NCBI GenBank assembly: GCA_034190875.2
Contig: CM067355.1
Span: 33,673,314 to 33,737,313, forward strand
DNA: 64,000 nucleotides
Source of the DNA: Urechis unicinctus
Taxonomy: Eukaryota > Annelida > Polychaeta > Xenopneusta > Urechidae
Reading direction: 5' to 3'
This document shows, piece by piece, positions 23,670-33,799 of the stretch. A program made the position numbers and the translations under genes. The stretch's first letter is position 1. The number at the start of each line of letters is the position of its first letter. The notes under the pieces are model-generated. The model saw only the letters and a list, made by a program, of their open reading frames with translations. It was not told the origin of the DNA and searched no databases.

Positions 23670-23915
23670 TAGTCAAGGTCCCCTAGCCTGATGGCTGAGG
23701 GCGCTGTTTACATGTTACTGATATTCAATTGTCTCGCCTTCAGGTCTAGGCGAGCTTAATGTCTTGAACTGGACAGGCATCCCAGATTTGGGATGCTCCA
23801 ATCACAAGCCGTGTCTGTCGGTCACTCTCGGTACTTTTGAGTCGTTGTCTCTCATTGGTTAGTTCTACAAGTTCCGAAGAATTTGTCCAACCGGACAAGT
23901 GATTTTTATGAGCCG
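23670..23915 (+). repeat. Dispersed repeat family, copy 1
   Basis: Starts agtcaaggtcccctagcctg and ends caagtgatttttatgagccg. The same sequence is at 37166-37415, and a divergent reverse copy near 2.7-3.2 kb. The starting words agtcaaggtcccc recur at 23922 just after the copy, so it may be flanked by a direct repeat. No coding capacity. Confidence 0.85.
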
Positions 23916-23939
23916 AGCTAGTCAAGGTCCCCAGCCTGA

Positions 23940-25740
23940 CGTAATGACATACGCTAAACGACGCCCACTCAGCGAACTTACATGGATATATAACTAATTA
24001 TAAGTTTGGTCATAATTAATCACCATGCTCTGAGTCCACTAAGTCAAATCGGTTGGATTTTTTCTGGCCCGTGGATTTTGAGCACTACCACCTAGGATGG
24101 CCGGTGGAAAATATTCTTAGTTTCATACGCTACGTAATTTTAAAAATGCGCAGTTTGTTCATATTCAATAAGAGAATAAAATTTGCCTATTCCTTATCCA
24201 ATCTGGTTAAAACTATAAACAAAATGCACAAGGATGCAAAATCCATGAATTTCTACCATCTTGACAACAGGAATTTCTAACTGCACTTGACGTCAGGTAA
24301 CTCTTTTTCTTATATAAGATTGCCGCTCAATTACCTTACCTCTGCTCTTGTAAAATTTATCTTTGCTGTGTACGCTTATTTCACAATATCAAATAATAAT
24401 AATATCATTAATAGGTATATATTTATTAATAGAAATAAAAATAACAATAAAAGAACAATAATCATTCTTAATTACTCTACACGCTAGTCTACACATAAAA
24501 TATAGAACTATTTATTCACAAAGAATTTATGATAGTCAGGGTTATAGCTATGTTACATCTGGTCTAGTAATCATATCTAATTTTTAAACAATAGCGAGAA
24601 CGACTCATGCTTTTATGTCGCTAAATTGCCACACGTCTTTCAGTGATTTAGACACGCTCTGCGGTTGTGGACATGCGCCCAGTGGGACGCACTTAAACAA
24701 ACGACAGTGCGTCCTCAGGCGTCTCTATCGTGGGGTACTGTGCGCGCGCACGCGACTCACAAATGGTGTGAGGAGTCTCTACGTCGTGCAATCATGACGG
24801 TGCAGTCAAGGCCCGATGGCATCAAGGTTTCTCTCACTGCTTTTGCTATAATCACCCACGCACGGTTCTTGATCCGAAAAACTAGTGGTGAATAATTATT
24901 TTAAAAAATAGAAACAAAAGTCTGATATTCCGTCAAGACATATATACACTGGTGATAATATGACAGTCCTTCTTTTTTATAAAGTGATAAACAGTCAGTT
25001 AGTTGTTTGCGCGTCGCGTTATCACTGATGTGACGTCACACTTTGGAGGTCTATTGAAACAAATTCCTTCACACCCCTTTTCCCTAATTGCAATCATTGT
25101 TTATTACAAAGTCAGAATAAAATTGATGCGCTGCAAGTACATAAGATATACTCACAAATCAAACATTGTTATCAAATCAAATATACCACAATGCCTGTTA
25201 TTGTAGCCTCTCTAAGAAACTGACGTTCAAGGGGGTGCTTCAAGATATAAAACACCTGCAAGCAAACAGTATTCTTAGTATCTAAATTGTAAATCGAAGG
25301 GTTTCACCCAAAAAAGATTATTGTGGGGCTTTGGTTGCTTTGCTGAAAACATTTTGATTATCAATTGTAGTGAGTTAATACTTCTTAGTAATTCTTTCCT
25401 GTTTTTTTTATATCCCAAAGTCCATAAAAGTCCGATGCTTTACTTGTAAGAACATTGTCAAAGTTAATTCTTACCTTGAGACCTAGTGTCTTAAGTACAA
25501 AAGTTCTTTTATCGGTTACGATTGCATATGTTAAAGTATAATCAGTTCTCTGGCCAACTGAATCAACTTATAAATAGATTCGTACACTGCCATTACATGA
25601 TATGCCCCTCATAGGCCTATGATATGTCTTTTCAATTAAGAGCCAAAAAATAATCTTTGACACTTAGCTCATTAATATCATCATCTGCTTCATAGTGTTT
25701 CTGTTTAATCCTTCAAATTTACCTTAATCTTTGTTCATTT
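23940..25740. other. AT-rich sequence, possible 5' region of the Helitron
   Basis: No conserved frame. The left terminus of the Helitron should lie somewhere here, but no diagnostic end could be identified. Confidence 0.4.
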
Positions 25741-25746
25741 TTCTAG

Positions 25747-26310
25747 GAAAAGGCTTCAGCTGCATCAATCAAGAAATTGCAAAATGCTGCTTATCACTTG
25801 GCAAATTCAAAACATATAACTCAGCGCAAGCAAGATGCATATCATTCCTCAGAAGAAATACGCTCAAAAAAAATTCAAGCTGCAGCAAAACGTTACAAAT
25901 CTCTATCAGGTAAAAGAAGCAGCCAAGAGCCGTTACCATTCCCCAGCTGTACAACAAGAAGCAAAAGAGGCAGCCAAGTGTCGTTACCATACCTCAACTG
26001 TGCAACCGGAAGCAAAAGAGGCAGCCAAGCGCCGTTACCATTCCCCAGCTGTCCAACCGGAAGCAAAAGAGGCAGCCAAGGGCCGTTACCATTCCCCAGC
26101 TGTCCAACCAGAGGCAAAAGAGGCAGCCAAGCTCCGTTACCATTCCCCAGCTGTCCAACCAGAGGCAAAAGAGGCAGCCAAGCTCCGTTACCATTCCCCA
26201 GTTGTCCAACCAGAGGCAAAAGAGGCAGCCAAGCGACGCTACCATTCCACGTCGATTCACTGTAAAGCTAAACAAGTAGCAGCTGATAGATATCAATTAA
26301 TCTATAGATA
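25747..26310 (+). CDS. Helitron N-terminal segment with 16-residue repeats
   Basis: Begins after a splice-acceptor-like tttttctag with basic, alanine/lysine-rich sequence (SIKKLQNAAYHLANSK). After a frame change near 25905 it passes into seven copies of a 48-bp unit encoding the pattern EAAKxRYHSPAVQPEAK. The repeat predicts a charged helical array. Basic repeats near the N-terminus are seen in other Helitron proteins. The plus-strand frame ends at 26310. Confidence 0.65.
25905..26262 (+). repeat. 48-bp coding tandem repeat
   Basis: Units of gaagcaaaagaggcagccaa followed by a gccgttaccattccccagc block. About seven copies; the central ones are nearly identical. Long minus-strand frames here are mirror translations. 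Confidence 0.95.
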
Positions 26311-26383
26311 AAGAGCAAAGTTAAATTGAGCAGTAGAGCAAACTGTCCTCCATAAAAACTGCCTTGGAGACATTTCATTCCAA

Positions 26384-27154
26384 TAAGTCAAACTGTGCAA
26401 GTTTCCTTGTGCAATGTGCGGTCAAACTTTTTGGCGGGAAAGTGTTGCTATGTTGACATCACATAATCCAATGTATAAACATTTTCAAAAAGAACTCACT
26501 TCTGTGAAACATCTGAACAAAACTTGGCTGTGTAGTACATGCGGAAATCACATGAGGAAAAGCAAATTACCCCCCCCCCCCCCACCCCAAGCTTTTGCTA
26601 ACAAATTGGAAATCAAACATGATGATTTTCTGCAACCACTGAATGATTTAGAAGATCACCTTATTTCACCTTCCATACCATTTATGAAAATAGTCTCATT
26701 ACCCAAGTCTGTTCACAAAGAAAAACACGGTCCAGTCATTTGTGTGCCATCCAATATCAACAAAATAGTCAAGATGCTACCAAGACCAGTGGATGACAAC
26801 AGCCTTATAAAAGTCAAACTCAAACGTAAACTTGAATATGCAAGACATCATCTCTTCAGACAAGTATGTCCAAAGAAAATAGCTGAATGGATGCAATATT
26901 TATCCACCAACCACCCAAGTTTCAAAGGCAATAACTTTATTACTTTTTTAAAAAAAAATAATGCTTGTGTTGCATTTGTTTTTCTGTATATTTATATTGA
27001 TTCTTGTTACTGCTATTCAGATATTGACATCAATCTTGAGAATATGTCACCAACACAAAAAGATCTGTTTCACATGGTGCAATCCAACAACAATTCACTG
27101 CCAGGAAACCTGTCCCCTCTTGAATCCACCAAAGAATCAACTATCTGTGAGTAG
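26384..27154 (+). CDS. Helitron cysteine-rich region and N-terminal helitron domain
   Basis: A putative zinc-binding segment (CAMCGQTF and, about 40 residues on, CSTCGNH) is followed by LEDHLISPSIPFMKI and KVKLKRKLEYARHH. These correspond to conserved blocks before the Rep domain of Helitron proteins (DUF6570-like region). A poly-C tract at 26573-26585 encodes a run of prolines. The end of this block (after about 26940) may be an intron whose acceptor is the ttcag at about 27020. Confidence 0.7.
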
Positions 27155-27202
27155 TATGAATGTATGGATTTCAATGCCCTACGGTAAATATATACTAGAA
27201 AT

Positions 27203-29155
27203 GTGCACAAGGAGATAAGCCAGTTAAAACAGTGGACTCACAAAGAGACTGTTTTGCTAGTAAGTTTATTGATGGTAAAAACAGCTTCACTGAAAAGCGC
27301 CAAATTGCCATTGGAATTGGTCGATACATCAACCAGAGACTATTCAATATTGATAACACTTTTGCCAGAGACCCTGCATATATCTTCTGGGCTCAGTGCG
27401 TGAAGGAAATCACTGAACTATCTAATTGTATGTCTATAGCTATGCGCAAAGCCACCTCATCATTTCAAAATAGACCTATCACCTCTGATATGCTCATTGA
27501 CAAAACCAAAGTCAATGAATTATTCAAGACAGATGAGGGTTTCAAGTACATGAAAACTGTTCGTGGAACTCCTGCATACTTGGAGCAAACTATGCGTGAT
27601 CTTTTTGCAATGATCAGGCAGTTAGGTATTCCAACTTTCTTCAAACTTTTCTGCAGCTGACAGACGTTGGACGGAAATAGTTAGATGTATCAGTAAGCAA
27701 TTGGGCCATGACTACAATGAAAACATGAACTGGACAGAATATTGTCAGCTTATCAACCAAAATGTAGTAACTGCTACACGTATGTTCGAGCATAGAGTGA
27801 AGTGTTTTCTGCGAGACTTTCTAATGGCCACAGCAAATCCAATTGGTAAAATCACAGATTATTTCCACCGTGTGGAATTCAAAGCCAGAGGATGGCCACA
27901 TCTGCACTGCCTTATCTGGACTGAAAATGCATCACGTTTTGATGTTGACTCTGATAAAGACGTCACTCAATTCATAGACGACTACATAACATGCTCTAAC
28001 CCAAGTGAGGAAGGCGATCCTGTATTGTATGAAATGGTTAATACAATGCAAACACACTAAAAAAAACACTCAAAATCATGCCGCAAAGGTAACCGGACCT
28101 GCAGGTTTAACTTCCCCAGACCTCCTTCTTCTCGTACCTTTATAGCTCGACCTTCAACAGCTACTTCCAAGAAAAAGCTATAGCTAAAGAAAGACTTGCT
28201 CAGTTGTGGGAAACAGCAAATGACTCTCAGAACTCTTCTCTCAGTGCTTCACAGCTAACAACAGCGCGCCTCTATCTCGCAGGATGATTTTGAGAATATT
28301 ATGTGTACACTCGCAACTAAAAATACAGTGTACCTAAAAAGAGATTGCACTGAAATATGGATAAATGGATATAATTCATCACTTTTAAGAGCATGGTCGG
28401 CAAATTTGGATACACAGTACGTTCTAGATGCCTACAGGTACATATTCCACATTTATTCCATTCAATTTATGATAATTGCAGATAACCAACTAGTATTAAA
28501 ATATGTGTTTCTTATTTTTCATGTATTGTGTAATATCTACTTCCAGCTGTGTTATGTACATAGGTTCGTACATAAGCAAGGCAGAACGAGAACTCGTTCT
28601 TCTCATAAAAAGAGCGCAGCAAGAGGCTATAGAGCTTGGCAATGCAGCTGCTGTCAAAGAATTACGTTCAATTAGTCACGCGTACATTACTCACCATCTA
28701 AAAAGGGTATTTTTTATATTTTGCATTTTGTCCTATACATAAATCTTTCTAACTCCCATGGTGTATTTTTGCTTACATAATCCTCAGGGAATGCTGTGTA
28801 CAGAATATGCGGCTTAAATCTGAAACATAGCACCCGAAGCACTATTTTCATTCCTACAGATAACAAATCAACCCTTGCCTTTTCATGCATCAATGCACAC
28901 ATATAACTTTTCAATGATTACCAATTCTCCCTTTTGATTTTCTTAATTTTGAAATTTAATTTCAAATCTTAATTCTCTTCTCCCTCTAGACTTACATTGC
29001 CGATCAAGGTATTGAAGTCTCTACAGAAAGGCAGCACGGATATTTGGTGCACCAACATCACTGGCAGATACCTTGCACGTCCTGATGGTCTACTTTTTGA
29101 ACACATGTCACTCGCAGAGTTTTGTGCTGACTACAGGATATCTGCACAATCTACT
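27203..29155 (+). CDS. Helitron Rep (HUH nuclease) region, in pieces
   Basis: Blocks in order: [49 protein letters not shown] (frame changes before it), then the HUH motif in [25 protein letters not shown], the two-tyrosine block [16 protein letters not shown] (joined across intron 28438-28546), [12 protein letters not shown] and [18 protein letters not shown]. The histidine pair and both tyrosines of the initiator active site are present. Because of a frameshift, an in-frame TAA and another frame change near 28790, this is a decayed but recent-looking copy. Confidence 0.85.
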
Positions 29156-29382
29156 TAAATTACTTCACAAGGTAGTGAAGACACTGCTGAAATAAAATCA
29201 GTGCACAAATCATACAATCTCAAGAAAGGTATTGGAAAGATACAGAATAGGTATATGCTGACTCTTTGTGTTCTTATTATCACTTTTTTATTATCTGTAT
29301 AATGAATTTGATCATTTAAAGGCTTTCTGTATAATAACAAATTCCAAAGTGTAATTTTTCACTAATTATCTTGTTTTCACAG

Positions 29383-31740
29383 GTGTTCTAAAAGGGCAGT
29401 CATTCGCTTTCCAATGTTTTCACCAACTAAAGACCCAGAACGCTACTACGCCAACCTAGTCAAACTCCCCATTCCACACAGAAAGGATCCTGTCAAGCCA
29501 TCAAATATGCCACCTTATTACTTCAATGGCAAATACACTGATGGCAAAAACTGCACATATACCATACAAATCTTAATAACTATGAAAGAAAGTTCATTTT
29601 CAAAGGTTTCAGAGGAAACACTGAATGACGCCATGCAAACTGAAAATGACTTATCAGATGCATGGGCCAACATTGCTCCTATTGCAGAAGACGTTTAGAC
29701 GATACTTATCAACGAGATGAGCAAGACCAACCACATCATATCCAAACAACAGATTTACCTGATCTTTTCCCCAACCATAATTCCTCGGTAAAATGCCAAT
29801 CATTTCGTACTGAAAAACATGCACATCATGTGAGTGACAATGCAATGACACTACTGATGCAGCAACTAAATGACAAACAACAGGAAATCTTCAATTATAT
29901 CACACGTTGGTGCTTACAAAAGCTTTCTAAAGCAGCCACAAAGCCTCTTTCGTTGCTTTACTACAGGAACTGGTAAAAGTAGAGTAATTCAAGCCATAAA
30001 ATACCAGGCTTAGAGGATATTTGCTCCATTCCTAGCTTCACATCCAGACTCGACAACAGTCCTGCTGTGTGCTCCAACTGGTAATTACAAATTATTTCTT
30101 TCTGTTAGTTACTTTTTGTTTGCAATCACTTTGTTTTCGTTTAATTACATTAATGTTGTTTTCCTTCAGTTGCTTTTATTCCTGGTTCAGGTACAGCTGC
30201 CTTGAATATTGGTGGTGTAACACTGCACAATGCGTTTAGCATACCAGTGAAAAAAAGGCCTTACATTCCACTTAGTGAAAGCACAGTGAACACCATGCGC
30301 ACTCGTCTTGGAAGCCTGCAAATACTCATTACAGATGAAGTAATATCTTTTTTCATGTCATCTTTTCTAGTGCAATTCTCTATATTAATTACAATTCACA
30401 TTTGTGAATCTTTCTAACCCTATCATTGTTCCTATTTAGATATTCATTTTTGTTTCATTTCTCAATCCTCGTATGCAATTTACTTCAACAATCCCCTCTC
30501 TGTGTACATAGATTTCCATGGTATCTCAGCACATTATTCACTTAGTAAACTTTGGATTAAACCTGATATTACAACCAAATGCACCTGGTGCTACTTTTGG
30601 AAATATCTCCGTGTTGACCTTTGGGGACGTTTATCAACTTCCACCAGTGCAAGGTACTTCATTGCTTTCATGTGATCCTGAAGAGCATTGGGACGCTTTT
30701 TGAAAAACATACTCTTGTAGAAGTGATGCGACAAAAAGACGACAAAAAAATTGTAATTCTACTAAATAGACTCAGAAAACAAAAAAATAATGAGCCTATA
30801 AGTGAAAATAACCTTGATGTACTATCAAGCAGAATTTTAGCTCCTGGGTCACCTTCTAGTGATGACACTCTTCATGTGTTCGGCACCAATGCTGAGGTTG
30901 ACTATCACAATGATTCTGTCATGGACACATTCCACGATAAAGTTACTATGACAGCTTGTGATATAATTCATACCATGGGAGGTAGAAACTATCAGGAACC
31001 AGCTCCCATATCATTCCAAACAAGAGAAGGATGTATGTTACCAGCTAAACTAACTATTGCAGTAAACTGTCGCATTATGGTTACTGCGAATATAAATGTA
31101 TCAGGTATCCCACTCTTTCTTCTTTTATTAAGATTCTATGGAATAGTTTTTTATTTAATTTTGTTGAAACTCCACACTAAAAACACTATCAAAACTCATA
31201 CACTTTATGTCTAATACTTTTTGAGCAGTATATTTTTTTTCAAATTGCCAACTTTCCTCTAAATAATTACTTAACTTGGGTTTAAGTAAATAGCCCAAAT
31301 ATATATTAAACTTCTTACTTATAATCACACATTTTTCTACTTTCAGATGGCATTGTCAATGGTGCATTAGGAACTGTGAAAGCTATGGTAAATGGCGAAA
31401 AAAAACCATGGTCTCCCTCAAAATGTTGTCATCCATTTTGACAATGACAAAATTGGCTCTCTCACTGGAAAAACTGCATCAGGATTTGTCCTCCTTGAGC
31501 CACATTTTCCCCCAAAAATTCAACGAGGCACAAAAACTCATGTACGGCATCAGTATGCATTAAAAGTTGCATTCGCAAGTACCGTTCAAAAGGTGCAAGG
31601 TGCGTCCATGGACAAAGTGATTGTCTGTATTTAGACTATCAAACGTCCAGGTCAAGCATATGTCGCGTTATCTCGATGCACTAAGCTGGCCGGTCTTCAT
31701 ATTACTGATTTTGACCCTACACAAATCTTTGCAAACGCTA
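29383..31740 (+). CDS. Helitron Pif1-like helicase region, in pieces
   Basis: RCSKRAVIRFPMF opens the block across intron 29251-29382. Helicase motifs follow: LNDKQQEIFNYI, Walker A in FTTGTGKSRVIQAI (near 29955-29995), APTGTAALNIGGVTLH (across intron 30081-30190), Walker B ITDEISMVSQ (across intron 30340-30511), FGDVYQLPPV, VSDGIVNGALGTVKAM (across intron 31105-31346), VQKVQGASMDKV and YVALSRCTKLAGLHI. Helicase superfamily 1 Pif1/RecD-like. Frame changes near 29695, 29955 and 30702 and a stop near 31635 break it. Confidence 0.88.
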
Positions 31741-31776
31741 AAATAGCTCCAGCTCTGGATAACATGCCCTGTGTGC
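31737..31776 (+). repeat. 40-bp perfect direct repeat, left copy
   Basis: Starts gctaaaatagctccagctct. It encodes AKIAPALDNMP, which fits the C-terminal end of the helicase domain. The identical sequence is at 32385-32424. Confidence 0.97.
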
Positions 31777-31835
31777 CTTCTTTTCTTCTTTCTCCCGTGT
31801 CATACATTTAAAGTGTTGAACACCATAAGCATATT

Positions 31836-32385
31836 GTAGCTGTTCATTTAAACGTCCAATCACTCCAAAAACATTATAGTGACCTTTCTGCAGACATGGT
31901 AATTTTGACTGAAACCTGGTTACCTCATGCATCTCACTCCAACGACTATCAGTTACCAGGTAATGCTTCATAGATATTTGTCTATAGCAAACTATCACTT
32001 TATTCTCTCATTGTTTTTGTCTAATAAATTGCCTATTCTTTGCTTGTGTCAGGTTTTACACATCATTATCCTCGAAGTGTTTCAATTGGAGGAGGTATTT
32101 CCATTTACTGCAAGAATGAAATCACCTCAAACACTCTTCTTAATGAGGAAGACTGCAACTTAAATAACATAATTGCTGTTCATTGCATCGAACCAAACCT
32201 CATATTTTGTACAGTCTATCGGTGAGCAATTAACTGATAAAAATTTTCACTTCTATTGTTGTTGCTTTTCTAAGCTATACAGTTGTAATTTAATATTAGT
32301 GCCTACATTTATTTCCTGATTTTCAGAAAAGCCTCCTCTGCTGTCTCATCTTTACATAGCCTCTTTGCTTGCTTGATGGAAATTG
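31836..32385 (+). CDS. AP-endonuclease-like domain of the Helentron, cut off
   Basis: DMVILTETWLPHASHSNDYQ, then PGFTHHYPRS, GGGISIYCKNEI and IFCTVYR match the N-terminal half of APE-type endonucleases as found in non-LTR retrotransposons and in Helentrons. Introns 31960-32052 and 32222-32326 split it in phase. It ends abruptly after SLFACLMEI, where the sequence switches to a second copy of the helicase end (40-bp direct repeat). The metal-binding and catalytic C-terminal half is missing. Confidence 0.75.
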
Positions 32386-32424
32386 CTAAAATAGCTCCAG
32401 CTCTGGATAACATGCCCTGTGTGC
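32385..32424 (+). repeat. 40-bp perfect direct repeat, right copy
   Basis: Identical to 31737-31776 but fused to the cut-off endonuclease coding sequence, and followed by the inverted-repeat blocks of 32.42-32.64 kb. Confidence 0.97.
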
Positions 32425-32640
32425 TTGTCTTCTAACGGTAAGCCTGAACGTCCAGCAATACGGTATCAACAATATTTCAGGATAAAAAATGGCCCTAACA
32501 CCAACCGAACGTTATGTAAACAAGGCGCAATCACGATTGCTTAACTAATAGGTCAAGTGTTCATATTGATAAGAGATAACATATTACTGGTCAACCAGGC
32601 TTGCCGTTGGAAGACATGCCGTTGGCGCTTGTGCCAAATC
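32423..32640. mobile_element. Short element with inverted ends directly after the Helitron
   Basis: tgtcttctaacggtaagcct at the left returns as its near reverse complement (aggcttgccgttggaagaca) at about 32590-32609, followed by tgccgttggcgcttgtgcc. Related blocks stand at 15.7 kb beside a (TA)n tract. It may be the Helitron terminus or a separate MITE inserted there. Confidence 0.5.
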
Positions 32641-33285
32641 TAGTTACCTGTGGTATTGTCTGAGGTTACGGCTGACCCGCATCATATTGCATTGTTTCCT
32701 TTTTAGTTATGGGCGGTACCGGGGTTTCTGTTGAATACTGTGGCGAAAGAAACCCTATATAAGCAACAAGATGTAACGACGTGAATTCGCTGATGAAGCA
32801 AGGCCAATAATAATCTTAGTTAAGACTTGTTATCAGAGACCCATACTATATAACAACTTATCTTGATCAAATATGATGACTTACACGTTAAAAATTAAAC
32901 GCTCATGTGCAAATAAATTATAAACAAGCCAATGGAAATCTTTATTTCTTCAACTGCATGAAACCAATCACCCAGATAGGTTAAATCAAATAGAAATTAG
33001 ATTTTACTTGAATCAAGGTAATATGCAACCTATTGTCAGATAGTAAATATATAATACGCCCACGGTTGTATGCATGGTTTTGGTACAGAAGATAAAATGT
33101 TGTCTCAATACGCTCTGCTATGAATGAGAAGGTTATCATTCATGTCTGTTTTTAATTCTTACTGTCTATTGACCACTTTCACGCCATGTTGTGAATCAAG
33201 GGCTCTAGCTTGTGGACAGTTATAAAGTTTACTCATAGACAGGTTAAATTCAGGTGCACAATTAATGACAGGGAACACACCAAAT
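32641..33285. other. No gene recognised
   Basis: Unique AT-rich sequence. Confidence 0.4.
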
Positions 33286-33289
33286 GGAA

Positions 33290-33620
33290 TGGTAAAGGTA
33301 ATTTTGGGGTTTAACGTCACTTTCAACAACAAGGTGGTATTGCGGTGATGGATGAGGATGATTGTGATGCTTGGACAGCTCCCCTTATGTGCCAGCGCCC
33401 ACTTGGCACAAACCCATTGCCCAGATTGGCCTGCAAAACCCACACCACTGGGACGATGGTCCAGCACTGTACTATTGAGCTACGGGGTTGGGTGCATCCA
33501 CTTTCAGAGATGGTACCGCCATTTAACGTGATCATCTAAGTCACAAGGAACCTATTAGGTTATCACAGCTTGGTATCAAACCAACAACCTGTGGGTGCAC
33601 GTGTAGTGGCAGGGAACACA
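33290..33620 (+). repeat. SINE-like dispersed repeat, copy 1
   Basis: Blocks ggggtttaacgtcactttca, gatggatgaggatgattgtg, ctttcagagatgg, ccgccatttaacgtgatcat and cctgtgggt recur in the same order at 48325-48560. A shorter piece (cttaaacgtcacttttagca) is at about 60056. The right part, with ggtatcaaaccaacaacc, faintly resembles a reversed tRNA B box, so a SINE is possible. Confidence 0.6.
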
Positions 33621-33799
33621 CCAAATGGAGGACATGTTTCTTTACCATATTTCGCGTACCTCAGGACTCCTTCCAGCTTCCTCTGTACGGCCCCCCGTGT
33701 CATCTGTAGAACCCAAGTATATTATAAACCCAGACCGAGGCTGCATAGTCTGGACACAAAAAACATATACGGTGGGATAAGCACTATATGGAAACAGTA

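Larger units (their letters stand above)
25747..32424 (+). mobile_element. Helentron-type Helitron (Rep-helicase-AP endonuclease), degenerate
   Basis: Plus-strand coding blocks follow the Helitron order: repeat-rich N-terminus, cysteine-rich and N-terminal helitron domain, HUH-type replication initiator, Pif1-like helicase, then an AP-endonuclease-type domain typical of the Helentron branch. Seven GT-AG introns whose removal restores frame, or fits the expected protein, lie at 28438-28546, 29251-29382, 30081-30190, 30340-30511, 31105-31346, 31960-32052 and 32222-32326. An eighth may lie at about 28707-28787. Breaks include a frameshift near 27648, an in-frame TAA at 28058, frame changes near 29695, 29955 and 30702, and an in-frame TAG near 31635. 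It should therefore not make a full protein. The outer termini were not identified. Confidence 0.9.

Noticed and set aside
25893-26296. Two minus-strand frames of about 100 codons over the Helitron repeat
   Set aside because: Mirror translations of the 48-bp coding repeat; the plus-strand peptide fits the Helitron context.
31836-32385. Separate LINE insertion to explain the endonuclease domain
   Set aside because: Helentrons are known to carry such a domain after the helicase, orientation agrees, the domain is split by introns like the rest of the element, and no reverse transcriptase follows.
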